A stretch of DNA of 34,726 nt from Acidobacteriota bacterium (GCA_016210985.1 JACQTD010000045.1:1-34726); one strand, 5' to 3'; positions 1 through 9,919 are shown, counted from the stretch's first letter. A program made the numbers and translations. The notes: generated by a model not told the origin, from the sequence alone.

Positions 1-2325
1 ATGCTGGTGATCGGCTTGAGCACGGCGGCGGTTGCCAAGACGAATGTACTGGGTTCGGCGGTCGAGCCGGCAGCAGCTGCGGGTGCAGTGGCCCAAGGCG
101 CCGGGCCGTACAAGGACCCGGATTTCCGACAGTTGGATTCATGGATTGTCATTCATGAAGACAACACGGCGAGCTTTTTCGTCGGCAAGACGGACGGCGG
201 CCAGGGTACCGGCACGGCGTTCCGGCAGATGATGTGCGATGAGCTGGATATGCCGTACAACAGCTCCCGGCTGCTGATGGGCGATTCGTTCCTGTCGGTC
301 GACCAGGGCGGTTCGGGCGGCTCGGACGGCATCGAGGTGGACGGCTGGCCGATGCGACGCACAGCGGCAGAGGCGCGGCGCGTGTTGCTCGATTTGGCGT
401 CGGCAAGGTTTGCGCTGCCCGTCAGTGCGCTGACGGTCGCGAACGCGGTGATCTCGGTCACGGCCGATCCTTCGAAGTCGGTCACCTACGGAGAACTGAT
501 CGGCGGCAAGCGGTTCAATGTCACACTGACCGGGAATAACATCAACGCGACGACTGGAATCGCGAAGGTGAAGTCGGTAAACGACTTCAAGATCGTCGGC
601 CAGTCGATCAACCGGTACGATATTCCGCCGAAGGTCGATGGGTCGTTGACCTGGGCCGTGGATGTGAAGGTGCCGGGCATGGTTCACGCCCGGAACGTAC
701 GTCCTCCGTTCTTCGGCGCGCAGCTTGTGAGTATCGACGAGTCGAGCGTCAACGGACTTCCGGGCTTCCTCAAGGTCCTGAGCAAGGGCAACTATGTCGC
801 GGTCGTCGCTGAGCGGGAAGAGCAGGCGATCAAGGCGGCCGAGCAGCTCAAGGTCACCTGGGCGAAGACTGAGGGACTGGTGATGCCGACTTCGGAGCAA
901 CTCTATGATTTCATCCGCGCGGCCAAGCCGAACTCGAGTACCGCTCCCGCGAACACGGGAGACGTGGATGCGGCGTTTACCACGGCGGCCAAGATCGTCG
1001 AGGCGGAGTACGAGGTTCCGTTCCACGGGCACCAGGCATTGGGGCCGGCGCACGGTATCGCGGATCCTCGCGACGGGCAGATGACAATCTGGTCGAATGA
1101 CATGAAGATTTACGGTCACCGGAACGGCGTCGCCGATTTCCTGGGCATGCCTAGGGACCAGGTTCGCGCCATCTGGCTGGAAGGACCGCAACTTTACGGC
1201 CGCACGGCCGCAGATGATGCGGGTTTCGAGGCGGCTTGGATCGCCAAGGAGCTCAATCGGCCGGTTCGCATGCAGTGGATGAGGCATGAGGAAACCACGT
1301 GGGATACCAAGGGCCCGGCGTACGTGTTCAAGATGAAGGGTTCCTTGGACGAGGCCGGCAACGTGACCGGGTGGCACTATGACGCCCGAGCCTGCGACTA
1401 TAACCACCTGGGTTACAACGTGCCCCAGACCGTGTTGATCAGTCAACTTCAGGGAAACCGGCTTCGCAATTCGGCAGGAGTGGTCACCCCGGCCGGAGGT
1501 GGGTCCGCGTCGCCGGCGGAGATGTATGTCATACCGAACCGGCGAAACACCCGCCACGTGGTCGGTCTGCCGCTCATTTGGGAAACGCCGATCCGTACCG
1601 CTAATCTCCGGGATCCGAATGGTCCACAAGTCACTTTCGCCGGCGAGTCGTTCATTGACGAACTGGCGTTTGCCGCAAAGGCCGATCCGGTTCAGTTCCG
1701 GTTGAAGCTGCTGACCGCCTCGACTGAAGACGACGCCGGATTCAAACGGGCCCGTTCGATCGCCACGGTGAAGGCCACGGCCGAGCTCTACGGCTGGGAC
1801 AGCCGTCCGTCTCCGAATCCCCGGGCGGTCAACGGTGATATCGCCACCGGTCGCGGTATTTCTTACTGCTACCGCGTCCAGACCGTGATTGTCACGATTG
1901 CTGAAGTCGAAGTCAATCTCAACACCGGCCGTGTCTGGGTCAAGAGGTTTACGGTGGGTGCCGACTGCGGCCTGGTGATCAATCCTGAAGGGCTTCGCAA
2001 CACGATCGAAGGCAACACGCTGCATGCAATGAGTCGCGCCATGTTCGAGGAGTTCAAGTGGGATGCGGAGAAGGTGACGAGCGTCGACTGGCTGACGTAC
2101 CTGACCGGCACGCATCTCGACGCGCCGAGGAAGTTCGACATCGTGCTGGTGAATGGCGATCCGAATCCGAACCGGCACGACCTGCCTCATTACGGCGCAG
2201 GCGAACCGCCGCACAAGCCTACGGCGGCTGCCATCGCGAATGCGATCTTCGACGCGACCGGTGTCCGTATCCGGCGGATTCCGTTGACGCCGGAGCGCGT
2301 GCTGGCTGCGCTCCAGACCAAGTAG
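1..2325 (+). CDS. Xanthine dehydrogenase-family molybdopterin-binding subunit (IorB-like), 5' end probably missing
   Basis: The 774 residues read as the large molybdenum-cofactor subunit of an aldehyde/isoquinoline oxidoreductase (xanthine dehydrogenase superfamily). These enzymes hydroxylate aldehydes or N-heterocycles, with a small [2Fe-2S] subunit passing electrons on. Seen: a glycine-rich GGQGTGTAFRQ stretch near residues 66-76 where the family binds the cofactor, and near the C-terminus GAGEPP, which carries the likely catalytic Glu, followed by the typical AAAIANAIFDATGVRIRRIP tail. Family members start with a Tat signal (RRxFLK) followed by a hydrophobic stretch like LVIGLS. Here the hydrophobic stretch is at the very first residues, so the ATG at position 1 is probably internal and the true start lies upstream. 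No iron-sulfur subunit is visible in the window. The substrate cannot be told. Confidence 0.88.
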   Translation: MLVIGLSTAAVAKTNVLGSAVEPAAAAGAVAQGAGPYKDPDFRQLDSWIVIHEDNTASFFVGKTDGGQGTGTAFRQMMCDELDMPYNSSRLLMGDSFLSVDQGGSGGSDGIEVDGWPMRRTAAEARRVLLDLASARFALPVSALTVANAVISVTADPSKSVTYGELIGGKRFNVTLTGNNINATTGIAKVKSVNDFKIVGQSINRYDIPPKVDGSLTWAVDVKVPGMVHARNVRPPFFGAQLVSIDESSVNGLPGFLKVLSKGNYVAVVAEREEQAIKAAEQLKVTWAKTEGLVMPTSEQLYDFIRAAKPNSSTAPANTGDVDAAFTTAAKIVEAEYEVPFHGHQALGPAHGIADPRDGQMTIWSNDMKIYGHRNGVADFLGMPRDQVRAIWLEGPQLYGRTAADDAGFEAAWIAKELNRPVRMQWMRHEETTWDTKGPAYVFKMKGSLDEAGNVTGWHYDARACDYNHLGYNVPQTVLISQLQGNRLRNSAGVVTPAGGGSASPAEMYVIPNRRNTRHVVGLPLIWETPIRTANLRDPNGPQVTFAGESFIDELAFAAKADPVQFRLKLLTASTEDDAGFKRARSIATVKATAELYGWDSRPSPNPRAVNGDIATGRGISYCYRVQTVIVTIAEVEVNLNTGRVWVKRFTVGADCGLVINPEGLRNTIEGNTLHAMSRAMFEEFKWDAEKVTSVDWLTYLTGTHLDAPRKFDIVLVNGDPNPNRHDLPHYGAGEPPHKPTAAAIANAIFDATGVRIRRIPLTPERVLAALQTK

Positions 2326-2413
2326 TTATTCAGCTGGCCGGTCGGCCTTATCCCCGTCAGGGAGTGAAGCTGGCCGGTCCGCTGATCGACCGATCTACAC
2401 TCCGTTTCTTGGT

Positions 2414-2450
2414 GCCCGCCGTGCCGTTTGTCTGGTAGGGCGGGCTTTCT
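2414..2450 (+). terminator. Intrinsic terminator after the molybdopterin subunit gene
   Basis: A 7-bp GC-rich stem (GCCCGCC at 2414-2420 with GGCGGGC at 2439-2445) is followed directly by TTTCT. It sits in the gap between two converging genes. Only the + side has a T-run, so it mainly ends the rightward transcript. Confidence 0.6.
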
Positions 2451-2459
2451 GATTCCGGC

Positions 2460-3866
2460 TCACGGTGCGGGCGTCTGTCCTGCGGTGAATTGCAACGTCG
2501 CCTCGGCGATCTTGTACCGATACGACGCCTGCGCATACTGCGCTTCGGCGCTGCTGGACGCCGCCTCGGCCGCGCTGAGCTCGACGAATGATCCGATGTT
2601 CACGCGGTAGCGAACCTGAGCGAGACGCAAAGCCTGTCTCGCCTGCACGATCAACTGCTCGTTGGCACGGATCGCTTCGATCGCGCTCGTCAGTTCGTTG
2701 TGCGCGCGCTGTACCTGAAAGCGAATGTCCTGAGCGAGCGTGTCGCGTCCCGCCCGGGTTCGCCCGAGATTCGCTTCCGCTTCCTGGATTTCAGCCTCGA
2801 TTCGCCCTCCGGTGAAAATCGGCAGGTCAATTCCGAAAGCGCCCAACAGCAAATTGCCCGGGGAGAGTTCACTGAAGCGCACCCAGCCGCTGCTGAACAG
2901 CGCCATTAGTCTTGGCCAGCGACTGCTCCGGGCACGACCTACGAATTCGGCATCGGCCCTGATCTGCATGTCCAGGGCCAGGAGGTCAGGCCGTTGTTGC
3001 TGGCTCCCGGCCAGAAGTGTCTCTATCGGCGCGGGGGGCTCGACCGCAATCCTGGGTTCTTCCAAAGTGTAGTCCGGCGCCCCGTCAGCACCCATTGCCC
3101 GATGGAGTTCGGCAGATGCCGTTCGGAGTCGGTCACGCGCCACCACCAACTCCAGGTTCGCGTCTGAGACGCCGGCCTCGGCGAGCGAAAGGTCCACCTT
3201 TGATCGTATCTGAGCGGTGTAGAATGCGGCGGCCTGGCGCGCGATGAGCTGGCGGTCGGTCAATATCTTTTCAGCGACTTTGACGAGACGTTGTTGTTGC
3301 AGTACCGAATAGTACGCTTGCTGGACGTCGAGAACCACGAAAGCCCGCACGGCCTCGAGCGCATGATTCAATGAAGCCACCGCCCACCGGCTGGCCTTCA
3401 CCTGATGCGCCGTGCGGCCGAAATCGTAGAGGTTCTGAAATACGGCAGAAGAAGCGCCGATGTCACGGAACAACGGTGAGGTAACCAACCCGCGTAAACC
3501 AAGAGCGCCGGAGGCGCCTGATAGCCCTTGCTTGGCGAAGCCAGACACGCTCACCTGCGGGTAGTAAGCCGATTTCGCCTGTTTGGTCCGGGCTTCCGCC
3601 GCCGCGATCGATTGGCGTGCTTGGCGCAGAATGGGGTGCTGGGCCAGGGCGCTCTGGATCGCATCCTCAAGCGTGAGCCTTGGTGCCCCGGGTGTTTCCT
3701 GGGCTGGCGGCGTCTGAACGGATTGCCCCGGCGGCGTTTCCTGCGTTTGCGACAGGGGGGCCGGTGATCCGCTCCGCGCCATCGTGGTCGCGCTGGAGCC
3801 GGAGGCGAATAGCAGTGCCAGCAGAAGGACCGGTCTCTGTGTCATCCTGGTGAACCTCGGCCTCAA
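2460..3866 (-). CDS. TolC-like outer-membrane efflux channel
   Basis: This 468-residue protein fits the TolC/OEP family, the outer-membrane exit duct of tripartite pumps. Seen: an N-terminal signal peptide (hydrophobic residues about 10-25, then a Pro/Gln-rich linker), LTLEDAIQSALAQHP at the start of the mature domain (the classic opening of OEP repeats), long alternating helices rich in Ala, Gln and Arg, and the second-repeat motif with LPIFTGGRIEAEIQEAEANL. The length is normal. It is the last gene of the operon, 55 bases after the adaptor gene, so it most likely serves the RND pump encoded just upstream. The pumped compounds are unknown. Confidence 0.92.
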   Translation of the reverse strand: MRPRFTRMTQRPVLLLALLFASGSSATTMARSGSPAPLSQTQETPPGQSVQTPPAQETPGAPRLTLEDAIQSALAQHPILRQARQSIAAAEARTKQAKSAYYPQVSVSGFAKQGLSGASGALGLRGLVTSPLFRDIGASSAVFQNLYDFGRTAHQVKASRWAVASLNHALEAVRAFVVLDVQQAYYSVLQQQRLVKVAEKILTDRQLIARQAAAFYTAQIRSKVDLSLAEAGVSDANLELVVARDRLRTASAELHRAMGADGAPDYTLEEPRIAVEPPAPIETLLAGSQQQRPDLLALDMQIRADAEFVGRARSSRWPRLMALFSSGWVRFSELSPGNLLLGAFGIDLPIFTGGRIEAEIQEAEANLGRTRAGRDTLAQDIRFQVQRAHNELTSAIEAIRANEQLIVQARQALRLAQVRYRVNIGSFVELSAAEAASSSAEAQYAQASYRYKIAEATLQFTAGQTPAP

Positions 3867-3921
3867 GATGGCGGATCGTGAGCGTCCGGAACCGCCTCTT
3901 CCGGCTCGGTACTGTTGACGA

Positions 3922-5175
3922 TTACTTTTGGCTTACCTTCACCGCCAAACCGTCTCTAATCCCGCTGGTTCCTGAAACGATGAGTTGCTCCTCGCCGCGC
4001 AACCCCTCGGTGATCTCGACCCGGATGCCGTCATCGAAGCCGGTCTTCACTTCAGTTCGGCTGGCTTTTCCGTCGGCCGCGAGGTAGACGTAGCTCCTGC
4101 CCCCTTCAGCCTTGAGAGCGGTGGCGGGTACGGTGAGGGCATTTGCTCTCCGTTCGAGCGCCAGCTTGACGAGGCCGAACATACCGGGACGCAATTCGCC
4201 GTCATGATTCAGAATGTCAATCTCCGTCCTCATGGTCCGCGTCTTCGGATCCAGCGCCGTCGTGAAGCGCGTGCAGGTTCCCTCGAACACTCTGCCGGGC
4301 AGGGCATCGACGACAACCGTGACGGTATTGCCTTTCTTGATGAACGGCACCTCCGGCTCATTCACATCTATAAAGACGCGCAGCATATCCACGCGCGCAA
4401 CGGTGACGACCGGCGACACATTCGATTGGGACTGTTGAATCAACGCGCCCGGGTCGACATGGCGCTTGATGACCACTCCGTCGAATGGCGCGCGAATCGT
4501 GGTGTACTCCCTAAGGCTCGAGAATCGCGCTTTCGATGCTTCCGCCTTGGACAGCTCGCTCTGAGCCACTCTGATTCTGCTCTCTCCGACCTTGAGCACT
4601 GCGCCGGCTACGTCATATTCCGCCTTGGCCTCATCGACCTGCTGCTGAGGCATGACATCCGGCTCCTGATCCCGGATGCTCTTGAGCCGCTCATAAGTGA
4701 TCTTCTTCAGCTCCAGCTCAGCCTTCGCTCGCTGGAGGTCCGCCTTCGTGTTGCCAATATTGGCCTGGGCTCGTTCGACTTCGGCCTCAGATCCCGCATA
4801 CTCCGCCGCCAGTTCCGGTACATCGATCTCGGCAAGGATTTGGCCCTTCCGTACCCGATCGCCGATATCGACCTTGATCCACTTCAAGTACCCCGAGACC
4901 TTGGCATAGAGCGTGGTTTGCTCAAACGCTTCCAGGCTCGCGGGCAGGGAGACCTGCCGGAAGATCTCATTCCGCTCGGGCGAAGCAACCTGAACATGCA
5001 CGATGTCGCTTGCCGTGTCTCTGGCCGGCGCGCTGCCCGCGGCTCCGATCCTCGCTGAGTTTCGCCAGTACCCCCACAGACCTGCACAGGCCAAGAGGAC
5101 GACGAATCCGGCTATCACCCAGCTGGCTCTTGGCGACAGGCGTTTCGGGAACACAGAACCGTGTTTTTCCTCCAT
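3922..5175 (-). CDS. RND efflux periplasmic adaptor (membrane fusion protein, HlyD/AcrA family)
   Basis: The 417-residue protein has a single N-terminal membrane anchor (about residues 19-36) and then the standard adaptor layout: a first half-lipoyl strand set (VSGYLKWIKVDIGDRVRKGQ), a long coiled-coil hairpin (about 125-215), the second half-lipoyl motif (TTIRAPFDGVVIKRHVDPGA), a beta-barrel domain and a C-terminal membrane-proximal domain ending near the stop. It links the inner-membrane permease to the TolC channel. The gene lies 106 bases after the permease gene and 55 before the channel gene, all on one strand, so the three form one pump. No conserved lipobox cysteine was seen in the anchor. 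Confidence 0.93.
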   Translation of the reverse strand: MEEKHGSVFPKRLSPRASWVIAGFVVLLACAGLWGYWRNSARIGAAGSAPARDTASDIVHVQVASPERNEIFRQVSLPASLEAFEQTTLYAKVSGYLKWIKVDIGDRVRKGQILAEIDVPELAAEYAGSEAEVERAQANIGNTKADLQRAKAELELKKITYERLKSIRDQEPDVMPQQQVDEAKAEYDVAGAVLKVGESRIRVAQSELSKAEASKARFSSLREYTTIRAPFDGVVIKRHVDPGALIQQSQSNVSPVVTVARVDMLRVFIDVNEPEVPFIKKGNTVTVVVDALPGRVFEGTCTRFTTALDPKTRTMRTEIDILNHDGELRPGMFGLVKLALERRANALTVPATALKAEGGRSYVYLAADGKASRTEVKTGFDDGIRVEITEGLRGEEQLIVSGTSGIRDGLAVKVSQK

Positions 5176-5281
5176 TCATTCTTCTCCGGTTTGTCGCACG
5201 GCCGGGCGTGCCTCCACTGTCGATGGATTTAAGAATGCCGTATGGTCGAATAAGGTCAAATTTTGGTCCATGCTTTGATCT

Positions 5282-8200
5282 CTATGTCCGCGGCAGGTCG
5301 CGTTCCTCAGCGACGGCGGTTTTCTTGCCCTCTTTTTTGAGGAGCGTAAACATAACCGGCACTACAATGAGCGTGAGTATCGTCGAGACCGTGAGTCCTC
5401 CAATGACGGCGAGCGCCAGGGGTACATTGGCTTCGGCGCCTCGACCTGGCAGGAACGCCATTGGAAAAAGTCCGAGCACGGCCGCGAGCGAGGTCATGAG
5501 AATGGGTCGCAATCGTATGCCGCTCGCGCGGACTACCGCTACTCGCATCGGCAAGCCATCCCGCATTAGTCGATTGGCGAATTCCACGAGGAGAATGCTG
5601 TTCGACACGGCTATGCCGACCATGAAAATCGTGCCCATGAAGGACTGAATGTTGACCGTGGTGCCGGTCAGCAGGAGTATCCAGATCACTCCGATCAGCC
5701 CGAGCGGCACGGCGAACATGATAATGAATGGATCAAGAAAGGACCGGAACTGCGCCACCATCACCAGGTAAACGAGCATCGCGGCAAGGATCAAACCAAA
5801 AGCGAGGCTCTCAAACGACTCTTTCATGCTCGACACTTCCCCGCGCATGTGGACGCGGTAGCCGGACGGAACATCGAGGCGATCAATACTCCTTTCAATC
5901 TCGCCGGCCACGGATCCGATATCGCGACCCTGTGTGTTCGCATAAACATCTATGACTCGAACGATGTTGACATGATTGGTCTCGAGGGCGGCGGTCGAGC
6001 GCTTGAACTCAGCGATGTTGCGTAGCAGGACGGGCGTCTTCTGATGCTGCCCGGTAACGGGAATGTTCTCAAGCGTCTCCTTCGACTCGATCCGGTCTTC
6101 CGGATACTGGACGCCGAGGAAGTAGTGATTGCCGTTCTTGTGGTCGATCCAAAACGCAGGGTCGAAACTGATGCTGGAATTGAGGGCGCTTGTGGCATTC
6201 TTGACTACGTCTTCTTGCGTGAGACCGACATAGGCGGCCTTCACCCGGTCTACGGTCACGTCAATCTGCGGATAATCGAGTCGCTGTTGAATACGAACAT
6301 CCGCCGTTCCGGGGACGGCCTCGACCAATGACTTGATCCTTACCGCGATCTCGTGGGAGGTTCGAAGATCGTTTCCCTCGACTTGGATGTTAATCGGGGA
6401 CGGCAAGCCGAAGTTGAGCGCGGCCGTGAGCAGGCCCCCCGTGTCGTAAGCGAATTCGATTCCGGGAAATCGCTCGGGAAGTCCAGCGCGCAGTTTCTCC
6501 ACGTATTGTTGCGCGGTGGCCCTCCGGTCAGGCGACAGCTGTACGTTGATGAACGCGTCCTGGACACCCGAGTTCGGCGTGTAGGCGGCGGGCCAGTCAT
6601 TAAGTACCCCGATGTTGGAGATGATCGTCTTGCGATCCCGGTCAGGGATCGATTCTCGAAGCGCCGCTTCGATGGCATGGACGGCCTTCTCCATCTCCTC
6701 GATTCGTGTGCCGGATGGGCCGCGCGCGCGAATCATGAACTGACCGGCATCAACCGGAGGGAAAAGCTCGTTGCCGAGCAGGGGATAGAGCGCGAGCGTG
6801 CCCGCAAATGCCATGATGGCCGCGGTAACAACCTTTGGCCGGTTCAGGAGAGACCAGGCAAGGATTCGCTCGTAGCTGCGCCGGACCCGCTCAAACCCTA
6901 GCTCGAAGTATGAAAGAAAACCTCGCCGTTTCCTCCCCTCGCCCATCGAAACCTTTACGCTCAGCTGTTCTTCGCCGCCCGGTTCGCGTCCAGCCGCCGT
7001 TACCTCGCCCTGCAGGACCTTCCCTTTTCTCCACCGGTATAGAAACGCCATAGCCACGGGCACGACAGTCATCGAAACCACATACGATGCCGCCATGGCG
7101 AACGCGACCGACAGCGCGAGTGGCGTGAAGAGGTACTTGCCCACGCCATAGAGAAAGATGACCGGGAAGAAGACCACGATCGTAGTGATGGTCGAGACCA
7201 ACACCGGCATGGCGACCTCTTCGGCCGCGTCACGCGCCGCCTTGAGCGCTCCCTTGCCAAGTTGAAGATGGCGATGCGTGTTTTCCAGAACGACGATCGA
7301 ATCGTCCACGAGCCGGCCGACCGCCAGCGCCAGTCCTCCGAGGGTCATGGCATTGATCGTGTCATTCGTGAAGTAAAGGCCGATAAAGGCGGCAAGTACC
7401 GAGAGCGGAATGGACATGAAGATAATCATCATCGAGCGGAAACTCCCGATGAAGAAGAGGATCATGATCGAGGCCAGAAGCGCGCCGAGCACGCCTTCCA
7501 TCTCGAGGCTCGTGATGGCTTCCCGCACGAAGTGTGATTGGTCAAGAATTACATCGAGCTTGACGCCCTGAGGTACCCGGGTGAGGATCCGCCCAGTGGC
7601 CTCCCTGACGCCCTCGACCGCCTGGATGGTATTGGCGCCTGGCTGACGGTAGATCGGTATGTATACCTGTCGTTTGCCGTCAACGTGTACGACGTTGGTT
7701 TGGATGGCGAAGGCGTCCTTGACCGTTCCCACATCCCTCACGAAGACGGGCGCGCCATTCTCGACCTTGATCGGGAAGTGGTTGATCTCTTCAACGGTGG
7801 CCGGCATGCCGTTCGCGGTGATCTGGTAGTCCAGCTCTCCGATCTTCGCCTGCCCGGTGGGGATGAATACGTTGGAGTCGCGCAGCGCCTTGGATACGTC
7901 GGTAGGAGCCAGCCCGTGTCCTCTCAGCTTGTCGGGGTCGAGATAGACGAGAATTCTTCGCAGCTTTCCGCCATACACGGCGGGCGCGATAACACCCGAG
8001 ATGCCGCTCAGTTGATTTCTGATCGAAAAATACGCGATGTCGTAGAGCTCCTTTTCGTCCAGCGTGTCGCTGGATACGCTCAGCAGCGCAAGCGGTATCG
8101 TCGCCGTCGGATCGAAGGGCATCACCATGGGAGGAATCGTTCCCGGGGGGAGGTAGTAGAGATCCGAAATGGCAAGCGAGGAGACCTGTGACATCGCCGT

Positions 8201-8500
8201 ATTCGGATCGATGTCGGGCCGGAAGTAATCCTTGACGATCGAAACGCCGATCATTGACTTGGATTCCTGGCGCGCAATGCCGTTGGCCTGGGAAGTCCAT
8301 CGTTCCAGCCGGTTGGTAATGTCGCGTTCGACGGTTTCCGTAGGCATCCCTGGGTAAAACGTCAGGATCTGAACCGCCGGGGTCTTGAAGATCGGCAGAA
8401 TGTCCGTGGGGAGTCGGCCGATCACCGTCACGCCCATGATCAGGATGGCGAGGACCATGACGATGACCCCGTATGGATTGTCGAGTGCCCGTCGTACCAT
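5282..8500 (-). CDS. RND-family efflux permease (AcrB/MdtB-like, HAE-type)
   Basis: At 1072 residues this is a full-length RND transporter, an inner-membrane proton antiporter that takes substrates from the periplasm or membrane. Seen: TM1 at about 10-30, a large periplasmic porter region, the TM4 proton-relay pair D399-D400 in GGLALAVGRLVDDSIVVLEN, a cytoplasmic loop near 500-540, a second half repeating the layout, and a final TM cluster with GIAVSNSILLVEFANRL. The DD pair and the lack of the metal-pump DFG(M/I)xxD signature favour a drug/organic-solute (HAE) pump over a CzcA metal pump, though this is inference. The start ATG has a good Shine-Dalgarno (AGGAAACAG). The stop of the anti-sigma gene lies only 9 bases upstream, so the two are very likely co-transcribed. 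Confidence 0.95.
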   Translation of the reverse strand: MVRRALDNPYGVIVMVLAILIMGVTVIGRLPTDILPIFKTPAVQILTFYPGMPTETVERDITNRLERWTSQANGIARQESKSMIGVSIVKDYFRPDIDPNTAMSQVSSLAISDLYYLPPGTIPPMVMPFDPTATIPLALLSVSSDTLDEKELYDIAYFSIRNQLSGISGVIAPAVYGGKLRRILVYLDPDKLRGHGLAPTDVSKALRDSNVFIPTGQAKIGELDYQITANGMPATVEEINHFPIKVENGAPVFVRDVGTVKDAFAIQTNVVHVDGKRQVYIPIYRQPGANTIQAVEGVREATGRILTRVPQGVKLDVILDQSHFVREAITSLEMEGVLGALLASIMILFFIGSFRSMMIIFMSIPLSVLAAFIGLYFTNDTINAMTLGGLALAVGRLVDDSIVVLENTHRHLQLGKGALKAARDAAEEVAMPVLVSTITTIVVFFPVIFLYGVGKYLFTPLALSVAFAMAASYVVSMTVVPVAMAFLYRWRKGKVLQGEVTAAGREPGGEEQLSVKVSMGEGRKRRGFLSYFELGFERVRRSYERILAWSLLNRPKVVTAAIMAFAGTLALYPLLGNELFPPVDAGQFMIRARGPSGTRIEEMEKAVHAIEAALRESIPDRDRKTIISNIGVLNDWPAAYTPNSGVQDAFINVQLSPDRRATAQQYVEKLRAGLPERFPGIEFAYDTGGLLTAALNFGLPSPINIQVEGNDLRTSHEIAVRIKSLVEAVPGTADVRIQQRLDYPQIDVTVDRVKAAYVGLTQEDVVKNATSALNSSISFDPAFWIDHKNGNHYFLGVQYPEDRIESKETLENIPVTGQHQKTPVLLRNIAEFKRSTAALETNHVNIVRVIDVYANTQGRDIGSVAGEIERSIDRLDVPSGYRVHMRGEVSSMKESFESLAFGLILAAMLVYLVMVAQFRSFLDPFIIMFAVPLGLIGVIWILLLTGTTVNIQSFMGTIFMVGIAVSNSILLVEFANRLMRDGLPMRVAVVRASGIRLRPILMTSLAAVLGLFPMAFLPGRGAEANVPLALAVIGGLTVSTILTLIVVPVMFTLLKKEGKKTAVAEERDLPRT

Positions 8501-8509
8501 ATCTGTTTC

Positions 8510-9301
8510 CTATTCAAACCCTGCCGCGAGCTGAAAGAGGTCGGTGTTCGGTCCATCCGATACCAGGCCGTAGAGCAACCCGCGCTCCTTCCATAACACC
8601 ACGTTGTGACCTCTCTCCGCTTTCAGCCAACACTCCTTTCCATCCAAGGGAACAAGAGAATCCCCGGGAAGTTCAACCTGCTGACCGTTGAGGACGAAGA
8701 CTGATACTCTGCACTCCGGCTTTTGATAGACGACCAGTGCGGCGCGCTGGCCCCTCAAGTAACAGAGTCGTCCTCCCGTCAAGCGTGCGTCTGATGTCCG
8801 GGGCAGACGGAAGGAAAAATCAACCCGCTCGCGGAACCACTTCCGCACGGATTCGGAGTCCGAGGAGGTGATCTGCATTCCCTGGGAAAGGTTATCGATG
8901 TGATCGGCCACCATGATCGAGGCAAAGTCATCAGGCGTAATCGCGGCGGGTTGGCGGTGCAGCATCAGCAGCGCACTGATACTAATAATGATAATTAGGA
9001 GCGAGATTCCAATCGCGAGTAGCGGAGGGGACAGATTCGCCCGCCGAATCCAGCGAGATTCGATAGTTGCTCGGCCTTGTTCCTCCGCGACTCGGGCCAG
9101 AAGCCGCTCGCGGAACGACGCCGGCGCCCTCGATGCCGATGCGGATTGCTTAACCAGCCGGACCAGGCGTTCTTCTGTCGCAAAAAACAACCGGCACCGG
9201 GGGCAGTCCGAGGCGTGGCGTTTCGCTTCCTCTCGCTCCTCCGTCACGCTCCGGAAAACATTCCCGCCATACAGGTAACGTCTGGCTTCACCGCAGTTCA
9301 T
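8510..9301 (-). CDS. Anti-sigma factor with N-terminal zinc-finger (ZAS/zf-HC2) and one membrane helix
   Basis: The 263-residue protein starts with the zinc-binding anti-sigma signature: C3, then H29-x3-C33-x2-C36. One membrane helix follows at about residues 94-116 (a run of Ile and Leu), and then a 130-residue domain that would lie outside the membrane. In this family the N-terminal domain holds an ECF sigma factor inactive and the outer domain senses envelope stress. The gene begins 3 bases after the stop of the sigma gene and ends 9 bases before the pump permease, so it most likely controls that sigma factor. The sensor domain's ligand is unknown; the paired Cys residues in it may be redox-active, but this is not shown. 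Confidence 0.88.
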   Translation of the reverse strand: MNCGEARRYLYGGNVFRSVTEEREEAKRHASDCPRCRLFFATEERLVRLVKQSASASRAPASFRERLLARVAEEQGRATIESRWIRRANLSPPLLAIGISLLIIIISISALLMLHRQPAAITPDDFASIMVADHIDNLSQGMQITSSDSESVRKWFRERVDFSFRLPRTSDARLTGGRLCYLRGQRAALVVYQKPECRVSVFVLNGQQVELPGDSLVPLDGKECWLKAERGHNVVLWKERGLLYGLVSDGPNTDLFQLAAGFE

Positions 9302-9304
9302 ACG

Positions 9305-9919
9305 TTATTCCCTGATGAGCCCACGGCGCTGGGCATATTCCTGGAGGCGCTCCCGAAGCAGGCTGTGTCCGCGATAGAGTCTCGAGGCCACTGTTCCCAA
9401 GGGACAATTCACCACTTCGGCAATCTCCCGGTAGCTTAGGCCCTCGACATCCGAGAGCCACACCACCAGGCGAAACTCGAAAGGGAGCCGGTCCAGCGCC
9501 GCCTGCAGCTCCACGTCGAGCAACTGGTCGAACAGGTCCTCCTCTGGCGTCCGGACCTGCTCATGGAATCCTGGCTCTAAAAGCGCCTCGCTAAGATCAA
9601 CATCCACAACGTTCGATCGGCGGAACGCTCGGCTGAACTCGTTCAGGTGAGTGTTGACGAGGACCTGGAAAAGCCATTGCTTGAAACGCTCCGGATCGCG
9701 CAGTTCGCGATAGTGTCTGCAGGCCTTCAGGCAAGTCTCCTGCACCAGGTCTTCGGCGCGCGCCTTGTGCCCCGAGACCAGACGGAGGGCGAAGGCATAG
9801 AGTCGGTCAAGATGAATCAATAGCGCTTCTTCAAAGTCGGGCCATGCCTCTGTAACCGGGTCGTCGATCCTTCGAGTGGCAGCCCTCCCGCCGGGTATAA
9901 CCTGGAACCGCTTAGGCAT
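9305..9919 (-). CDS. ECF sigma factor (RpoE-like) heading the RND pump operon
   Basis: The protein shows both ECF sigma regions: region 2 with the core-binding and -10 recognition helices (DRLYAFALRLVSGHKARAEDLVQETCLKA), and region 4 with a C-terminal helix-turn-helix (LSYREIAEVVNCPLGTVASRLYRG). I chose the ATG at 9919, giving 204 residues. The frame stays open to a TTG at 9991, but that start would add 24 residues with no sigma homology and would overlap the likely promoter. A GAGG lies just upstream of the ATG, somewhat close. The anti-sigma gene follows after 3 bases, and the three pump genes follow that, so this sigma factor probably activates the whole operon, including itself. Confidence 0.92.
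   Translation of the reverse strand: MPKRFQVIPGGRAATRRIDDPVTEAWPDFEEALLIHLDRLYAFALRLVSGHKARAEDLVQETCLKACRHYRELRDPERFKQWLFQVLVNTHLNEFSRAFRRSNVVDVDLSEALLEPGFHEQVRTPEEDLFDQLLDVELQAALDRLPFEFRLVVWLSDVEGLSYREIAEVVNCPLGTVASRLYRGHSLLRERLQEYAQRRGLIRE

Noticed and set aside
139-2214. 691-codon open frame on the minus strand
   Set aside because: It is antisense to the molybdopterin subunit gene; high GC keeps shadow frames open. It has no recognisable domain, while the + frame has clear ones.
3985-5058. 357-codon + strand open frame over the adaptor gene
   Set aside because: No domain match, and the minus-strand adaptor gene fits its family over the full length.
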